Shown piece by piece: positions 10,627 through 22,100 of a DNA stretch of 64,000 bases. Numbering within the stretch: the first letter of the stretch is position 1; each line of letters opens with the position of its first letter. The notes beneath the pieces are model-generated. The model saw nothing but the letters and a program-made list of their open reading frames with translations, was not told the origin of the DNA and did not search any database. The stretch comes from Closterium sp. NIES-65. Lineage: Eukaryota; Streptophyta; Zygnematophyceae; Desmidiales; Closteriaceae. Where the stretch lies: the NCBI GenBank assembly GCA_948144175.1, contig CANXME010000532.1:2235001-2299000 (forward strand), in the 5' to 3' direction. The position numbers were made by a program, and so were the translations under genes.

Positions 10627-11191
10627 GTTGTACCCATTTTGCATTCCACGTGCGCAGGGGACCCGACCTTGTGCAAGTGGCAAATCAGCAAGGATGGACT
10701 GCCCTTTGCATCCGGAGCGTTTGCGGCATGTGCCATCGCGGCTTTCGGAGGGAAGCGGAAGGACAAAGAAACAACTATAAAGCTGTACCACCTGTCGTGG
10801 CTCGAGCACCTTGTACGTTTACACCGATGCGAACATATGTTGTAGCCACTTTCGTTCAACTAGCCGTTCTAAATGGGCTTCTCCTGCCTTCGCAAATCAC
10901 GGACGCCATTATCAACTGGGAGAAGCGCAAGGGGAAACTGCACAACTCTCCGTGCAAGAACGGCGCTTCTGTGCGGAGGATTCAGAAGCTGGCTTTCGAT
11001 GCCATTGCGGATGCAGTATGCCGGAATGAAGTGCCCTACGACGAGGAGAAGAAGTCCTAGAAGTGGGCAGGCATGGGCTCTGTCTATCATCTTGCGGCCT
11101 GGAATGCCTCCTGGAAGATGAAGCAGCCTCCGAAGACGAAGAATATGAGTCCTCCGCGTCGGAAGCATCGGATAGTGAAACAGATGGGTGA
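10627..11191 (+). pseudogene. Possible 3' portion of a host gene cut by element H
   Basis: I do not recognise this sequence. A CAG at about 10656 could be a splice acceptor. Downstream, one frame codes an acidic Ser/Glu-rich tail (LLEDEAASEDEEYESSASE) ending in TGA at about 11191, and an AATAAA at about 11289 could be its polyadenylation signal. The same frame has a TGA at about 11027, and an overlapping frame is open to 11060, so the reading is either broken or spliced. Element H abuts it on the left, so the 5' part may be displaced beyond the window. It could be chance coding bias. Confidence 0.25.
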
Positions 11192-12548
11192 AGTGCTGAT
11201 AGTGTGTTTAATCCAATTGTGTGTCGTAGACTAGTGTAGTGGTTTAGTGGGGACAGGTTGTGGTGGTTGTTGGTTCAGTGCATATGTGCAATAAATCGGT
11301 GACATATATTTTGGATCTTGCACACCTAGGGGAGACCTTGCGCATGTTGGACACGAGGATGGTTGAAACGCAACTCTCTGCATTTCGCACAGTACGGCGA
11401 CAATTGCGGCGCTAATCGCGGCGACATATGCGGCGGGTTAAATAGGAGCCGTTAGATGCCACACTAGTCTAGCGACGTGGATAGAGGGCAACCGTACAAT
11501 CCGCCGAACCGCTCATCAATGAAACGGGCCTTTTTTTAGACCGACGACAGTGTCCAATGGCTATTTGCCACGTGTGTGATGGAGATGGTCACAGGTGTGT
11601 TATCGTGAGATCCGCGACAATTACGTGTGAACGTGCGATTGGTATGAGTAGTCCTAGTTGGAAAACCCTATCACCGAACGGACGGCGTGTGTAGGTATAG
11701 GTGGATTCCACTACAAATCGAGGGATGACATTTGTATCGGACGGACGGTAGAGATGAGGCGTATGCGTGTGAGATCTGGAGTTTGTCGGCGTATCCGGAG
11801 CGGCCATGTGCCGTGCTGCGGTTGGCAGAGCGGAGTTGCCACTCGACAATCGCGGTCGTACAACTGTGGCCATCTCGACCGTACATGCGGCACGATACGA
11901 TTCGTTATGGTTGGGCATCCACCTGTCATAAAGCGTGATTACACGTGTAGATATTATTCTGACGTGGAATAGTGACTTCATGTATGCTAATCGGCAGCTA
12001 TGTGGCAACGCACAGTTTTAAACGTGGAGTGTCCGCATGGTGACGCAAATGTCACTGACAGGTACATGACGTAGAAGCGACCCCCATGACGCTGTGCGTG
12101 CTGCGGCCATGTTGCGGGAAACGTTGCTAAAAAGCTGCGGGAAAGTTGCGGGAAAACCACTTTCCATGTAACCCTGACCCAGAAGCCTTTGACCTAGACT
12201 TTTTTCTTGCGAAACCAAAGTTGCGGAAAAGCAACTTTGAAGCTGCGGGGAAGCAACTTTTCCGGCTTTGGTTTTTCGCGATGGGGGCTTTTGAAGCTGG
12301 ACCTGAGCAGCAACAGGCTGTCGGGTGAGTGCGTGTGACGTGTAGGATCACGGGTTGCGCGGTACTACTCGCAGATGTTTTTCACTCAAGAGTTGACGTC
12401 ACGCCGTCACTTCCACGTGTGCTCGAGTATCTCGAATGCCTTGCGCCCATCCAGATTCCGCCCATACAGTGTCATACACGCGCATTTAAATCTACTTTTC
12501 CCTTCCCATCCACCCGCCCACTCCTCCCTTCCTACCTCCATATTCCAG
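11192..12548. other. Region without recognisable gene
   Basis: Apart from the AATAAA at about 11289, I see no coding, RNA or mobile-element signal here. Short open stretches on both strands lack domains and overlap each other. The last 60 bases are pyrimidine-rich and lead into the splice acceptor of the LRR exon. Confidence 0.5.
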
Positions 12549-13012
12549 GCAAGTTGCCAAATATCATCAACTGTCCCAAGGAGCTGCTCCTGGCGAACAA
12601 CGGATTCACCGCCGATCTTCCCAGCATGGACTCGTGCGCGGGCGTGGTGGAGCGCATGGACCTGTCGTACAACCAGCTGTCGGGCGCCATCCCCACCATC
12701 GTTGCGGAATTCTCGTTCCTCACCCACCTCTCTCTCTCGCACAACGCCCTGAACGACACCATTTCCGAGGGAATCGCGGATCTGCGCAGCCTGCGCGTGC
12801 TGGACCTCTCGTGGAACAAGTTGCAAGGGTCCATTCCCGCCGCGCTTGGGCTGTCAGAAGCTCTTCAAGAGGTGTACCTTGCGGGGAATCAGCTGGATGG
12901 GACCATTCCCAACACCATGACGACTTACCCTGACTCTTCGTTCCTGCCCGGGAATAAATTGCTGTGTGGTGAACCTGTGAAGCAGTGCGAGGATGCACCC
13001 ATGGAGAAATAG
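12549..13012 (+). CDS. Plant-type leucine-rich-repeat protein, 3'-terminal exon or fragment
   Basis: After a pyrimidine tract and acceptor (TATTCCAG, ending 12548) the reading codes about four LRR units of the plant extracellular type, such as MDLSYNQLSGAIP, LDLSWNKLQGSIP and VYLAGNQLDGTIP. It ends in the typical C-terminal cap FLPGNKLLCGEPVKQC and stops at 13010-13012. Such repeats form the ligand-binding ectodomain of receptor-like proteins and kinases. No kinase or membrane segment follows, so this could be a secreted LRR protein, an LRR-only exon or a gene remnant. Upstream exons were not found in the 1.9 kb to the left. An ATG at 12329 in the same frame exists but lies in poor coding sequence. 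It is convergent with the deacetylase gene. Confidence 0.6.
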
Positions 13013-13244
13013 TAGCTAGGTGCCAACCAGCACTCAAGACTGCAAGCAATTCACCCCTTCTCACCTGACCAATTTTGCTACATCGCATAAGTTTTTGCAG
13101 AGGATGTTACAAGGTTCCCTGATGTAACATCAATATCCTTCTCCTACCTACGGTATATAAATCAGGCTGAATATTCCTGTAATCCTGTGGGCAAACAGCC
13201 TTGGTCTAATAAGAAATGTGCAAGAAGAATAGAGCGCTTGGTTG

Positions 13245-16072
13245 CTACAAGCCATGATCTTGCCATGCCTCAGCTGCTGCTCGGTGCAAGAGGCAGTGCC
13301 GATGGGCCAGCACCTGTAGAGTAAGCAAGGGATGGATGGGTGGATACACGTAACACGAGTCATGCCAGGATGTGCATCGTGCAAATGCAACACATGCTGT
13401 GTTACGGCACACAAAACAGACTGCAGGGAAGAGCACGAAATTGTCAGCTATTGGGGAGGCTGCAAACACTAGGAAGTCCAAGCGGGGCAATGGGGTGAGG
13501 TGAAGGAGCACGAGAGCAAGTGCACCAAGCAGAGGCTGCACGCTGCGCCTGGGTGCTGCGCACTGGGGGCCTGGGGACTGCGCACTGGGGGCCTGGGGAC
13601 TGCGCACTGGGGGCCTGGGGACTGCGCACTGGGGGCCTGGTGGCTGGGGGCTGGCGACTTGCAGAAAGATATCGCGCGAATGTGTGTACTGTCCTGGGCG
13701 TCAAGGCTGTGCCATGGTGCATTGACAGCCGAGCAGACCGCCCTGGCACATGGAAAGCCGGGGGGCATGCTTTGCAGTGCAGATCAGGCACTGCTGGGTC
13801 ACGCAGATAGCACCTGTACTTGCTGAGAGGTGGGAAGGCGATGATTACATGGTCATTAGGCTATTGGGAATAAAAGGCCAACATGTTCTTATGTTGGTGA
13901 GAGATGGGGAGGCAGATAGCACCTGTGAGAGATATTTCCACCTGTGAGAGATATTTCCACCTGTGAGAGATATTTCCACCTGTGAGAGATATTTCCACCT
14001 GTGAGAGATATTTCCACCTGTGAGAGATATTTCCACCTGTGAGAGATATTTCCACCAGGGCTAATTTTTCCACCTGTGAGATATATTTCCACCTGTGAGA
14101 GATATTTCCACCTGTGAGAGATATTTCCACCTGTGAGAGATATTTCCACCTGTGAGAGATATTTCCACCTGTGAGAGATATTTCCACCTGTGAGAGATAT
14201 TTCCACCTGTGAGAGATATTTCCACCTGTGAGAGATATTTCCACCTGTGAGAGATATTTCCACCTGTGAGAGATATTTCCACATGTGAGAGATATTTCCA
14301 CCTGCGAGAGATATTTCCACCTGTGAGAGATATTTCCACCTGTGAGAGATATTTCCACCTGCGAGAGATATTTCCACCAGCAAGAGATATTTCCACCTGT
14401 GAGAGATATTTCCACCTGTGAGAGATATTTCCACCTGTGAGAGATATTTCCACCTGTGAGAGATATTTCCACCTGTGAGAGATATTTCCACCTGTGAGAG
14501 ATATTTCCACCTGTGAGAGATATTTCCACCTGCGAGAGATATTTCCACCAGTGAGAGATATTTCCACCTGTGAGAGATATTTCCACATGTGAGAGATATT
14601 TCCACCTGCGAGAGATATTTCCACCTGTGAGAGATATTTCCACCTGTGAGAGATATTTCCACCTGCGAGAGATATTTCCACCAGTGAGAGATATTTCCAC
14701 CTGTGAGAGATATTTCCACCTGTGAGAGATATTTCCACCTGTGAGAGATATTTCCACATGTGAGAGATATTTCCACCTGTGAGAGATATTTCCACCTGTG
14801 AGAGATATTTCCACCTGTGAGAGATATTTCCACCTGCGAGAGATATTTCCACCAGTGAGAGATATTTCCACCAAAGAGAGATTTTTCCACCTGTTCTTCC
14901 CGTGGATAACCCGTTCTCGCATGAGCAACAGCAGGGTGGTACTCCCCTAGCCCAGCTGGGCACAGCAGAGGTCAAGGGGAGAGGGCAGAAGCTCATAGGC
15001 AGATGGATGGTATGGTGCAATCCTGCTCCAACATGATCAACGAATGGCAGTGCACCCATGCATGGCGGTGCGCCCATGCATGGCGGTGCATGTGGATGGG
15101 CTTAATCCCTTCCTCTGCGCTTCCTCACCCTTACGCCCATGCTGCGCTTCCCACCCCATGCTTCTCGTCCTGCTCGCACATGTGACGCGTCTGACCTGAA
15201 GATCACGGTGGTACCCGCCTCCCACGTATGCCGCCACTGGGATTCCCATGCCCACACACGTGTCCATCACCTGATGGTGGGTGTGCCGTGCATGTCAGAC
15301 GGCATGCACCATGCACATGCAACATGTAACATGCTCCATGCACATACAACATGTAACATGTAACATGTAGCATGCAACATGTAACATGTACATGCATGCC
15401 ACGGAATGGAATAACGGAAAAAAGGGCAGGTTTGAAGTCACTGGAGCAAGCGAATGGGTACGGGGCAAGGCAGTTAAGGCAGTGGGATGAGGGGGAGGAA
15501 GAGAGGGGAATGGAGGGTAAATTGGAAGGATGGGAGATGAGATGCATGGACGGCGCACGGCTGATAGTCGTTGCCGAGTTGGAGAGAAACAGGCTGGCTG
15601 GGGGCTTGGATAGGATGAGTATGCGTTACGCCATGCGAATCAGGCCATGCGCAGAGGAGAAGGCTGACAAGATGTCTCTGGTTATGAGACGTCTCAGAAC
15701 AAGAGGGATGTGGAGAGAAGCAAGCATCACCTGCATGTCTCTGCGAAACAGGCCCTGGTCAGTGAGGCATAGCCTGCGCGGCATGGGGCATGGGCATGGG
15801 CAGGGGCATGGGCAGGGGCATGGTCATGCGGCGAGAGAGGAGTTGGGAAGAGACAGCAAGATGATGGATGGAACAAGAGCACCGACTGAGGGGATTTTTT
15901 AGGCGTCTCTAATCAAGATGATGGAACGATGGCATTGGCAGAGGGAACATGCGCGGTGGAAGTGCGAGACGCGGAGTGGAAAACTGAGATGATACAGGTC
16001 GGTAGAAAAGAGAACGTTACATACAAATGCACACATATAAATTCATGTGCGTATCCACATACACACACATAT

Positions 16073-16133
<61 letters not shown>

Positions 16134-19100
16134 CACACACATACATACATACATACATACATACATACATACATACATACATACATACATACATACATAC
16201 ATACATACATACATACATACATACATACACACACACATACATATGTGTATGAAGGGAGAGAGACAGGGGAGGAGGGCAGGAGGGCGAGAGGGAATGCTTG
16301 CCGAGAGCATCATCTTTGTGTGGGTCGATACCAAGAGACAGATCTCACATCGTACAGCACAAGGTGAGGTCAGCACCCAGGTGACTTTTGAGTCGACTCA
16401 AAAGTCACATCGTACAGCACGAGGTGAGGTCAGCATCCAAGCTCATAATGGAATAGGTTCAAACTCCAGCACCGGCGTACAGCACCTGAAGGAACCTAGT
16501 CACATACTTGCCGAGGGCGTCACCCTTGTGTGGGTCGACACCAGCATCGTACAACACAAGGTCAGGGCGGAATGATGCGAGTACCTGCAGGTGAGGAGAT
16601 GCAGGTGCACGTGCAGGTGATTGGGAATGTGGGTGAGCGGGAATGTGAATGCACAAGTGCGGGGGTGAAGTTGGGAAACAAGGAAAGGTGATTCTATCAG
16701 CACATGTGCACGCTCACGCACAACACAGGTACATAGAACTGTGCAGAGGAGCAGAGGAGCAGGAGCAGACGCACCGAGGGGAGGTGGTGAGCAAGCAGGG
16801 CAAGGTACTGAGCATCCCCCGTTCCCTCTGGTACGTCCACATCCAAGTCGCTGCTCTGATGGCATGGGATGGCATGGCATGGCATGGGATGGCATGGCAT
16901 GGCATGGGATGGCATGGCATGGCATGGGATGGCATGGGATGGCATGGCATGGGATGGCATGGCATGGCATGGGATGGCATGGCATGGCATGGGATGGCAT
17001 GGGATGGCATGGCATGGGATGGCATGGCATGGCATGGGATGGCATGGCATGGCATGGGATGGCATGGCATGGCATGGCATGGGATGGCATGGCATGGCAT
17101 GGCATGGGATGGCATGGCATGGCATGGGATGGCATGGGATGGGAGAGACATTCTGCAAGGGGGTGTCAAAAAGTGCATGTGTCAACGAACGGGAGAATGG
17201 GAAGGAACGGAGACGAGGCACCAACACCAGTTTTACACAACGCTCCTTGCAATGCTAGTACCTCTTCTGAGAATACTCAATAGTGACTCAATCATAGCCC
17301 TTGTTGGCACGTGCTGAGATCGGCCTCAGTAACTTACAAGACAGAATACATGGTAACGAGAAGGTACCATGCACGAGTGAGTGGACTGTAAGAGTGGTAA
17401 TTATTCGCTATCATCATACTTAAACGATCCCTTTAAGGCATCACTCCACTTGTCGATTAATCAGTCATTCCCCCCTTTCAGTATCCCCTTACTCAGCTGA
17501 GCCGTCTCCTCGTAGGAGTACCACCATGCATCACTGTCCAGTCCTTATCGGGAAAACGAAGGCGAACAGAAGGAAGGAGGGGGAAGAGGAGAAGCAGTGT
17601 GCGGCAGCGGCAGGCAGGCAGGCAGGTGGGAGGGAGGGAGTGAATTGCTTGGTGGGGGGGAAGTTGGCGCCACAGTGCATGCATGCTGAAGGTTTGTTGA
17701 GGCGCCTCAAATCTCATCTCACCTGTTTGGTGGAGGGGAAGTTGGCGCCACAGTGCATGCTGAAGGTGAACACACTAGGGCATGCAGACAGCATGGCTGC
17801 TGTGCCGTCACCCTGTGAGAATGGGGGTTGGGGTGTGCGTGGGAATGGGGGTTGGTGGGAGGGAAGGGAGAAGGACATATTGACGGAGGGAGGGTGTGTT
17901 GGGAGTATGGAGGGAAGGGACCGAGTGAGGGAGGAACAGGGGAGGGAGCGAGGTGAGGAGAGGGGAGGAGGGAGGGGAACAGGGAGGGGAAGAGTAGAGA
18001 GAATCTGGAACTTCAAGGGAGAGGGGAGTTGGAGCAGGAGAACGGAGGGACCAGGTGCAAAGGGGGATTCAGGGGTCAGGGGGCCGAGAAGAATGGCCAG
18101 AAGGAGAGAGCAGGAGGGGTGATTGAAAAGGAGCGAGTGGGATCCGAGGGAGCATCACCTGGTGCACATCCAGGTCGACTATTGCCACGCGCTGCACTCG
18201 CTTCATCACCGCCCTCTCGCTCCCACCGCCTGCTGCTCCCTCCAGCAGCTCTCTCCACACGTCGTCCTCCTGCTCGCCCTCACCAGCTGCACCTGCTGCT
18301 GCTGATGGTGCTGCTGGCAACACCAACGGCAATGATGCTGTCTGTGATTGTGATTGCACTGATGCTTCTTGGGTTGGCGAAAGCTCTGCTGCTAGTGGCG
18401 ACGGTGGCAGTGGCGAGGGCGGTGGCAAGGGGTGCAGGGAGGAGGAGGCTGTGAGGGCAGCGGCCGTGACAGCAAGGTCGTTCAGAATGCAGTAGCCCGA
18501 CCCGTGGGCTCGAAACGCATGGTGCGTGCCTGGTGAACGGGCGGGTCGGGGTGGGCGTTGGAGATAGGTGGGCGTTAGAGACAAGGGTAACGTACAATGG
18601 TTACGCCCATACTGTATCCATTGGCATGGCAGGCAGGGACAGGGTGTGCATCTGAGAGGGCATGTTGTCTTGCCATGCACATGCACATACTCTGGTGCCT
18701 GCACCCACGCCTGCACAGGTACCGTACATCAACACATGCACACACATACACACAGATATGTGCACATTGTTGTGGAGAGAGAGTGTTTCGCCCACCAGTC
18801 AATACCAAAAAGGGATAAGGCATTTGGTTCAGGCTGTGCATGGTCCTATGGTCTAGTGGTTATGACGTCAGACTCTGAATCTGAAAGGCCGAGTTCAATT
18901 CTCGGTAGGACCTTTGTTGTACATTTCAATCACATGCAAAGCCACATTCTCTTTTCTAAGGGCGCTTCACCTCTCAGTTCGAAAAGCACGGTTGTTCGAA
19001 CAGGCGAAATGTTACATTATTCGCCACTCCTCGTATGGGTGTTCGTGACGTCGCTAGTCGGAAATTTCGCGAATTTGAAACAGAGTTGTCACACGGGGCA

Positions 19101-22100
19101 CGAAGCTCTCCATTCCGCACGTTCGAACAGAGTTGTTCGAACAAAGTTGGGTTTGGTGACAGGAATTCCGCATGGACGACTGATTTTATTGGTTAGCAGG
19201 CGTCGGGTCGCACACGAATGTTTGCGACCATTGCAAATGTCGCCATGCAGGAGAAAGTTCATCGATAAGGACATTGTTGTTGGGAAACAACAAGGTGAGC
19301 AGTAGTAGAAGAGCACGAAGAGACTGTTTGACTGGATGGGGGAAAAATGAGTCAAACTTGAATGGCAGACGACAGAATTATTTTTTTTGCGACGTTTCGC
19401 GAAGTCGTCCAGCACTTGGCGACGTCGCATGTTCGAACAGGCTGTCACCTCTAGTCACGAGCTGTCACATTCACCAAGGTGTTCAAATTTGTGTTCGGAT
19501 CTCGTCGGGAAACTGTTCGTACGGTGAATTCGTTACGTATGTTCGGATTTGGGCCTTCCAGCCCCGAGGTGATGCGCCCTAACCCACCCAAAAGCCGCAC
19601 TGCCACCACCTGCACCGATCCCTCGCCATTCAACGGCCTACGCACGAGCCCATTCATTATTCTCCCATGCTCTGCTAAGTGCTCCCTCCTGCCGGCCTTA
19701 AAGCTCAAGGCCGAAATTGCAGAGCGCGCCGGGCAAGATTACTTAAGTTGATGAAAGTGATGTTTTGAGTGTTGTTTGGCTGCGAATTGTGGTTACGTGA
19801 AGTGCGATGCAATTTGATTGGCCAACAGTTTTTTTGTCGAACAGGAGAGAAGGAACACCAAGAATATTGTGAGTGCAATTTGGGACTCGAGAACCAAACC
19901 GAGTTTCTCCCTGGGGTTTGCTGAGTCAGCGAAAACCCTAAGGGTGTAGCGAGAAGCTGGGCGAAACTAAACAGCCCAACTTCAACAAAGTCAACCTTAC
20001 TCTCCCACCACCCAACGGGCAACCTTAGTAAGGTTGAACAATTTGGGCCTTGAGCTTTAAATAGCTGAACTGCACCATGTTCTCCTCTCCCCTCTTCACA
20101 TGTACATGTAGGTAGGACAGGCAGAGGGGAGAGGAGGAGACAGACGGAGCCCCCAAGTTCTACACAGGCGTGTGGCTCGTTCCCAACCGCACGATGATCC
20201 GGACCAAGCCTAGTCCGGACCAAGAACTTGTAGTTTGGATAACACTGTACAGAAACTGTAGCATTTTTGGCCGTATGAGGCAAATTCTAGAATTTTTGGC
20301 CAATGTGGTCCTATGGTCTAGTGGTTATGACGTCAGACTCTGAATCTGAAAGGCCGAGTTCAATTCTCGGTAGGACCTGCTTTTTACCATTTTCCATGAC
20401 CGCTCTTTCACACCCCCTCACTGCCTAGCCCGTGCCTTCCACCCCCCTTTCCTCTGGACTCAAATCACATGTCAAGCCACCTTTTCCAGCCCATACAAGA
20501 GCAGCACAGCTGCCCCGCACACGAGCCCATCCACTCTTCTTCCAAGCTCCTCCAGGGTGCTCCCTCCAGTCGGCCTAAAATACCTGACTTCAACACCCTC
20601 TTCCCCTCTCCCGTCTCCACACACTTACTCCACTTCTCAACACGCAGAGGCAGGTGGGGTAGACAGCGGGGAGAGGAGGAGACGAACGTGCCTCATACTC
20701 ACCCTCATCATCCTCCAAAGAAAACTACCTCAGTCAATCAACACATCAACTCACTGCGAGTGCCGATCTCTCACCCCCCTCTCCCCTCACCCTTGTAACA
20801 CTGCCATGCCCCCCCTGCGAAGCTATCAATGAATATCAATCACATTCAGTCAGCTGTATTTTCAGCATCCTTACCACCTCACCCCTCCTCCCCTTCCACC
20901 GCCCAACAAGTGCAGCCTACCTCCTGCCGTGCTGCATGCAAGTCCATGTTCCAGTGCCAGCTGTGCCGTCTCCAACGTGCCTGCCACCTGGGGGAAGGGG
21001 GAGGAGCGAGTGGGGAGGAGAGTGGGGAGGAGAGAGGGGGGACGAGAGTGGGGAGGAGAGTGGGGAGGAGAGAGGGGAGGAGAGAGAGGAAAGAGGCAGG
21101 AGAGAGTTGGGGAGGGGGAGGAGAAAGGTGGGAGGAGGGATCAAGGGAAGACAGAGGTGGGGGGAAGAGAGGAGGGGACGAGCGAGGTGGGGAGACAGGA
21201 TGGAAGAGCAACGGAGCATGAGGAGGTGAGACACTGCACACACATGCTTCACGCAGGAGCAGCCGCCCTCCAACGCCCTGCCACGCATGCAGCTCACTCA
21301 CCCACACACATACCAACACCTCCCGTGCCCCGCCCTCTAACTCCCCTGCCCCCTACCTCAGCGCACCTCGGCGAGAGTTCGTCTAACGAGGGTGGGCGAC
21401 CAGGGGAAGCCAATGCGGCGCATGGCAGCCGAGGGCAGCGCGCCCTGGCAGACCTGCGCCAGGTACTGCGCACAGTGCACCTGGGGGAAGGGGGAGGGGG
21501 AGGGGAGAGGGGGGAGGGGGGAAATGGGGAGGGGGAGGGGAGAGGGGGGGAGGAAGGAAGAGGGGGAGGGAGGAGAGGGTGGGAGAAGAAGAGTGGAGTG
21601 GAGAGAAGGGGAGAAGGGGAATAGGGTGCATGGTGGACTTGAGGTGAGGAAAGAGCTGTGGGCGAAGGTGTGGAAGGTGGAGAGGGGGAGGGGGTAGAAT
21701 GCCGTGTTGATGCACCATAGACATGTGTTGGCGTGCGCGTGGCGTGTGCGTGGCGTGCGTATGGCGTGCGTGTGGCGTGCGTGTGGGGAAGACGCTTCTT
21801 GGGGCGGTGCAGAGAGCTGACAGTGCGTGGTCGGGGTTGCTGAATTCATAATAGCGCGGGGGGATGGGGAGGGAGAGAGCGAGCAACCAGGCGAGGAAAT
21901 CTAGCCAGCAAAACATGGACCAAGGGGGGGTGGGGAGGAGCGGGGAGGAGGGGGGAGGAGGGGGGGGAGGAAGACCACGAGGGGGTTTGGAAGGGAGGGA
22001 GGGACGGGAGGGAATGAAGGGGAGGGAGGGGAGGGACAGACCTACTCGAAGCAGGTCGGAAACGGGCGGCATGGGGTGTGGCGTGACCACCTGGAGAGCG

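Noticed and set aside
10869-11168. Minus-strand 99-codon reading
   Set aside because: Antisense to a more plausible acidic coding tail and AATAAA signal; no domain.
11589-12008. 139-codon minus-strand reading as a gene
   Set aside because: Overlaps equally long readings in other frames, with no recognisable motif or codon signal.
13922-14892. CRISPR-like regular array
   Set aside because: The units are contiguous with no unique spacers, and the context is a eukaryotic intron.
13861-15077. Three overlapping minus-strand readings of 330-355 codons with repeats
   Set aside because: They are the same 19-bp minisatellite in three frames, inside deacetylase intron 10.
16500-17317. Readings of MAWHG or PMPCHA repeats on both strands
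   Set aside because: Products of a 5-bp repeat that is open in every frame; only the short flanking exon pieces are real.
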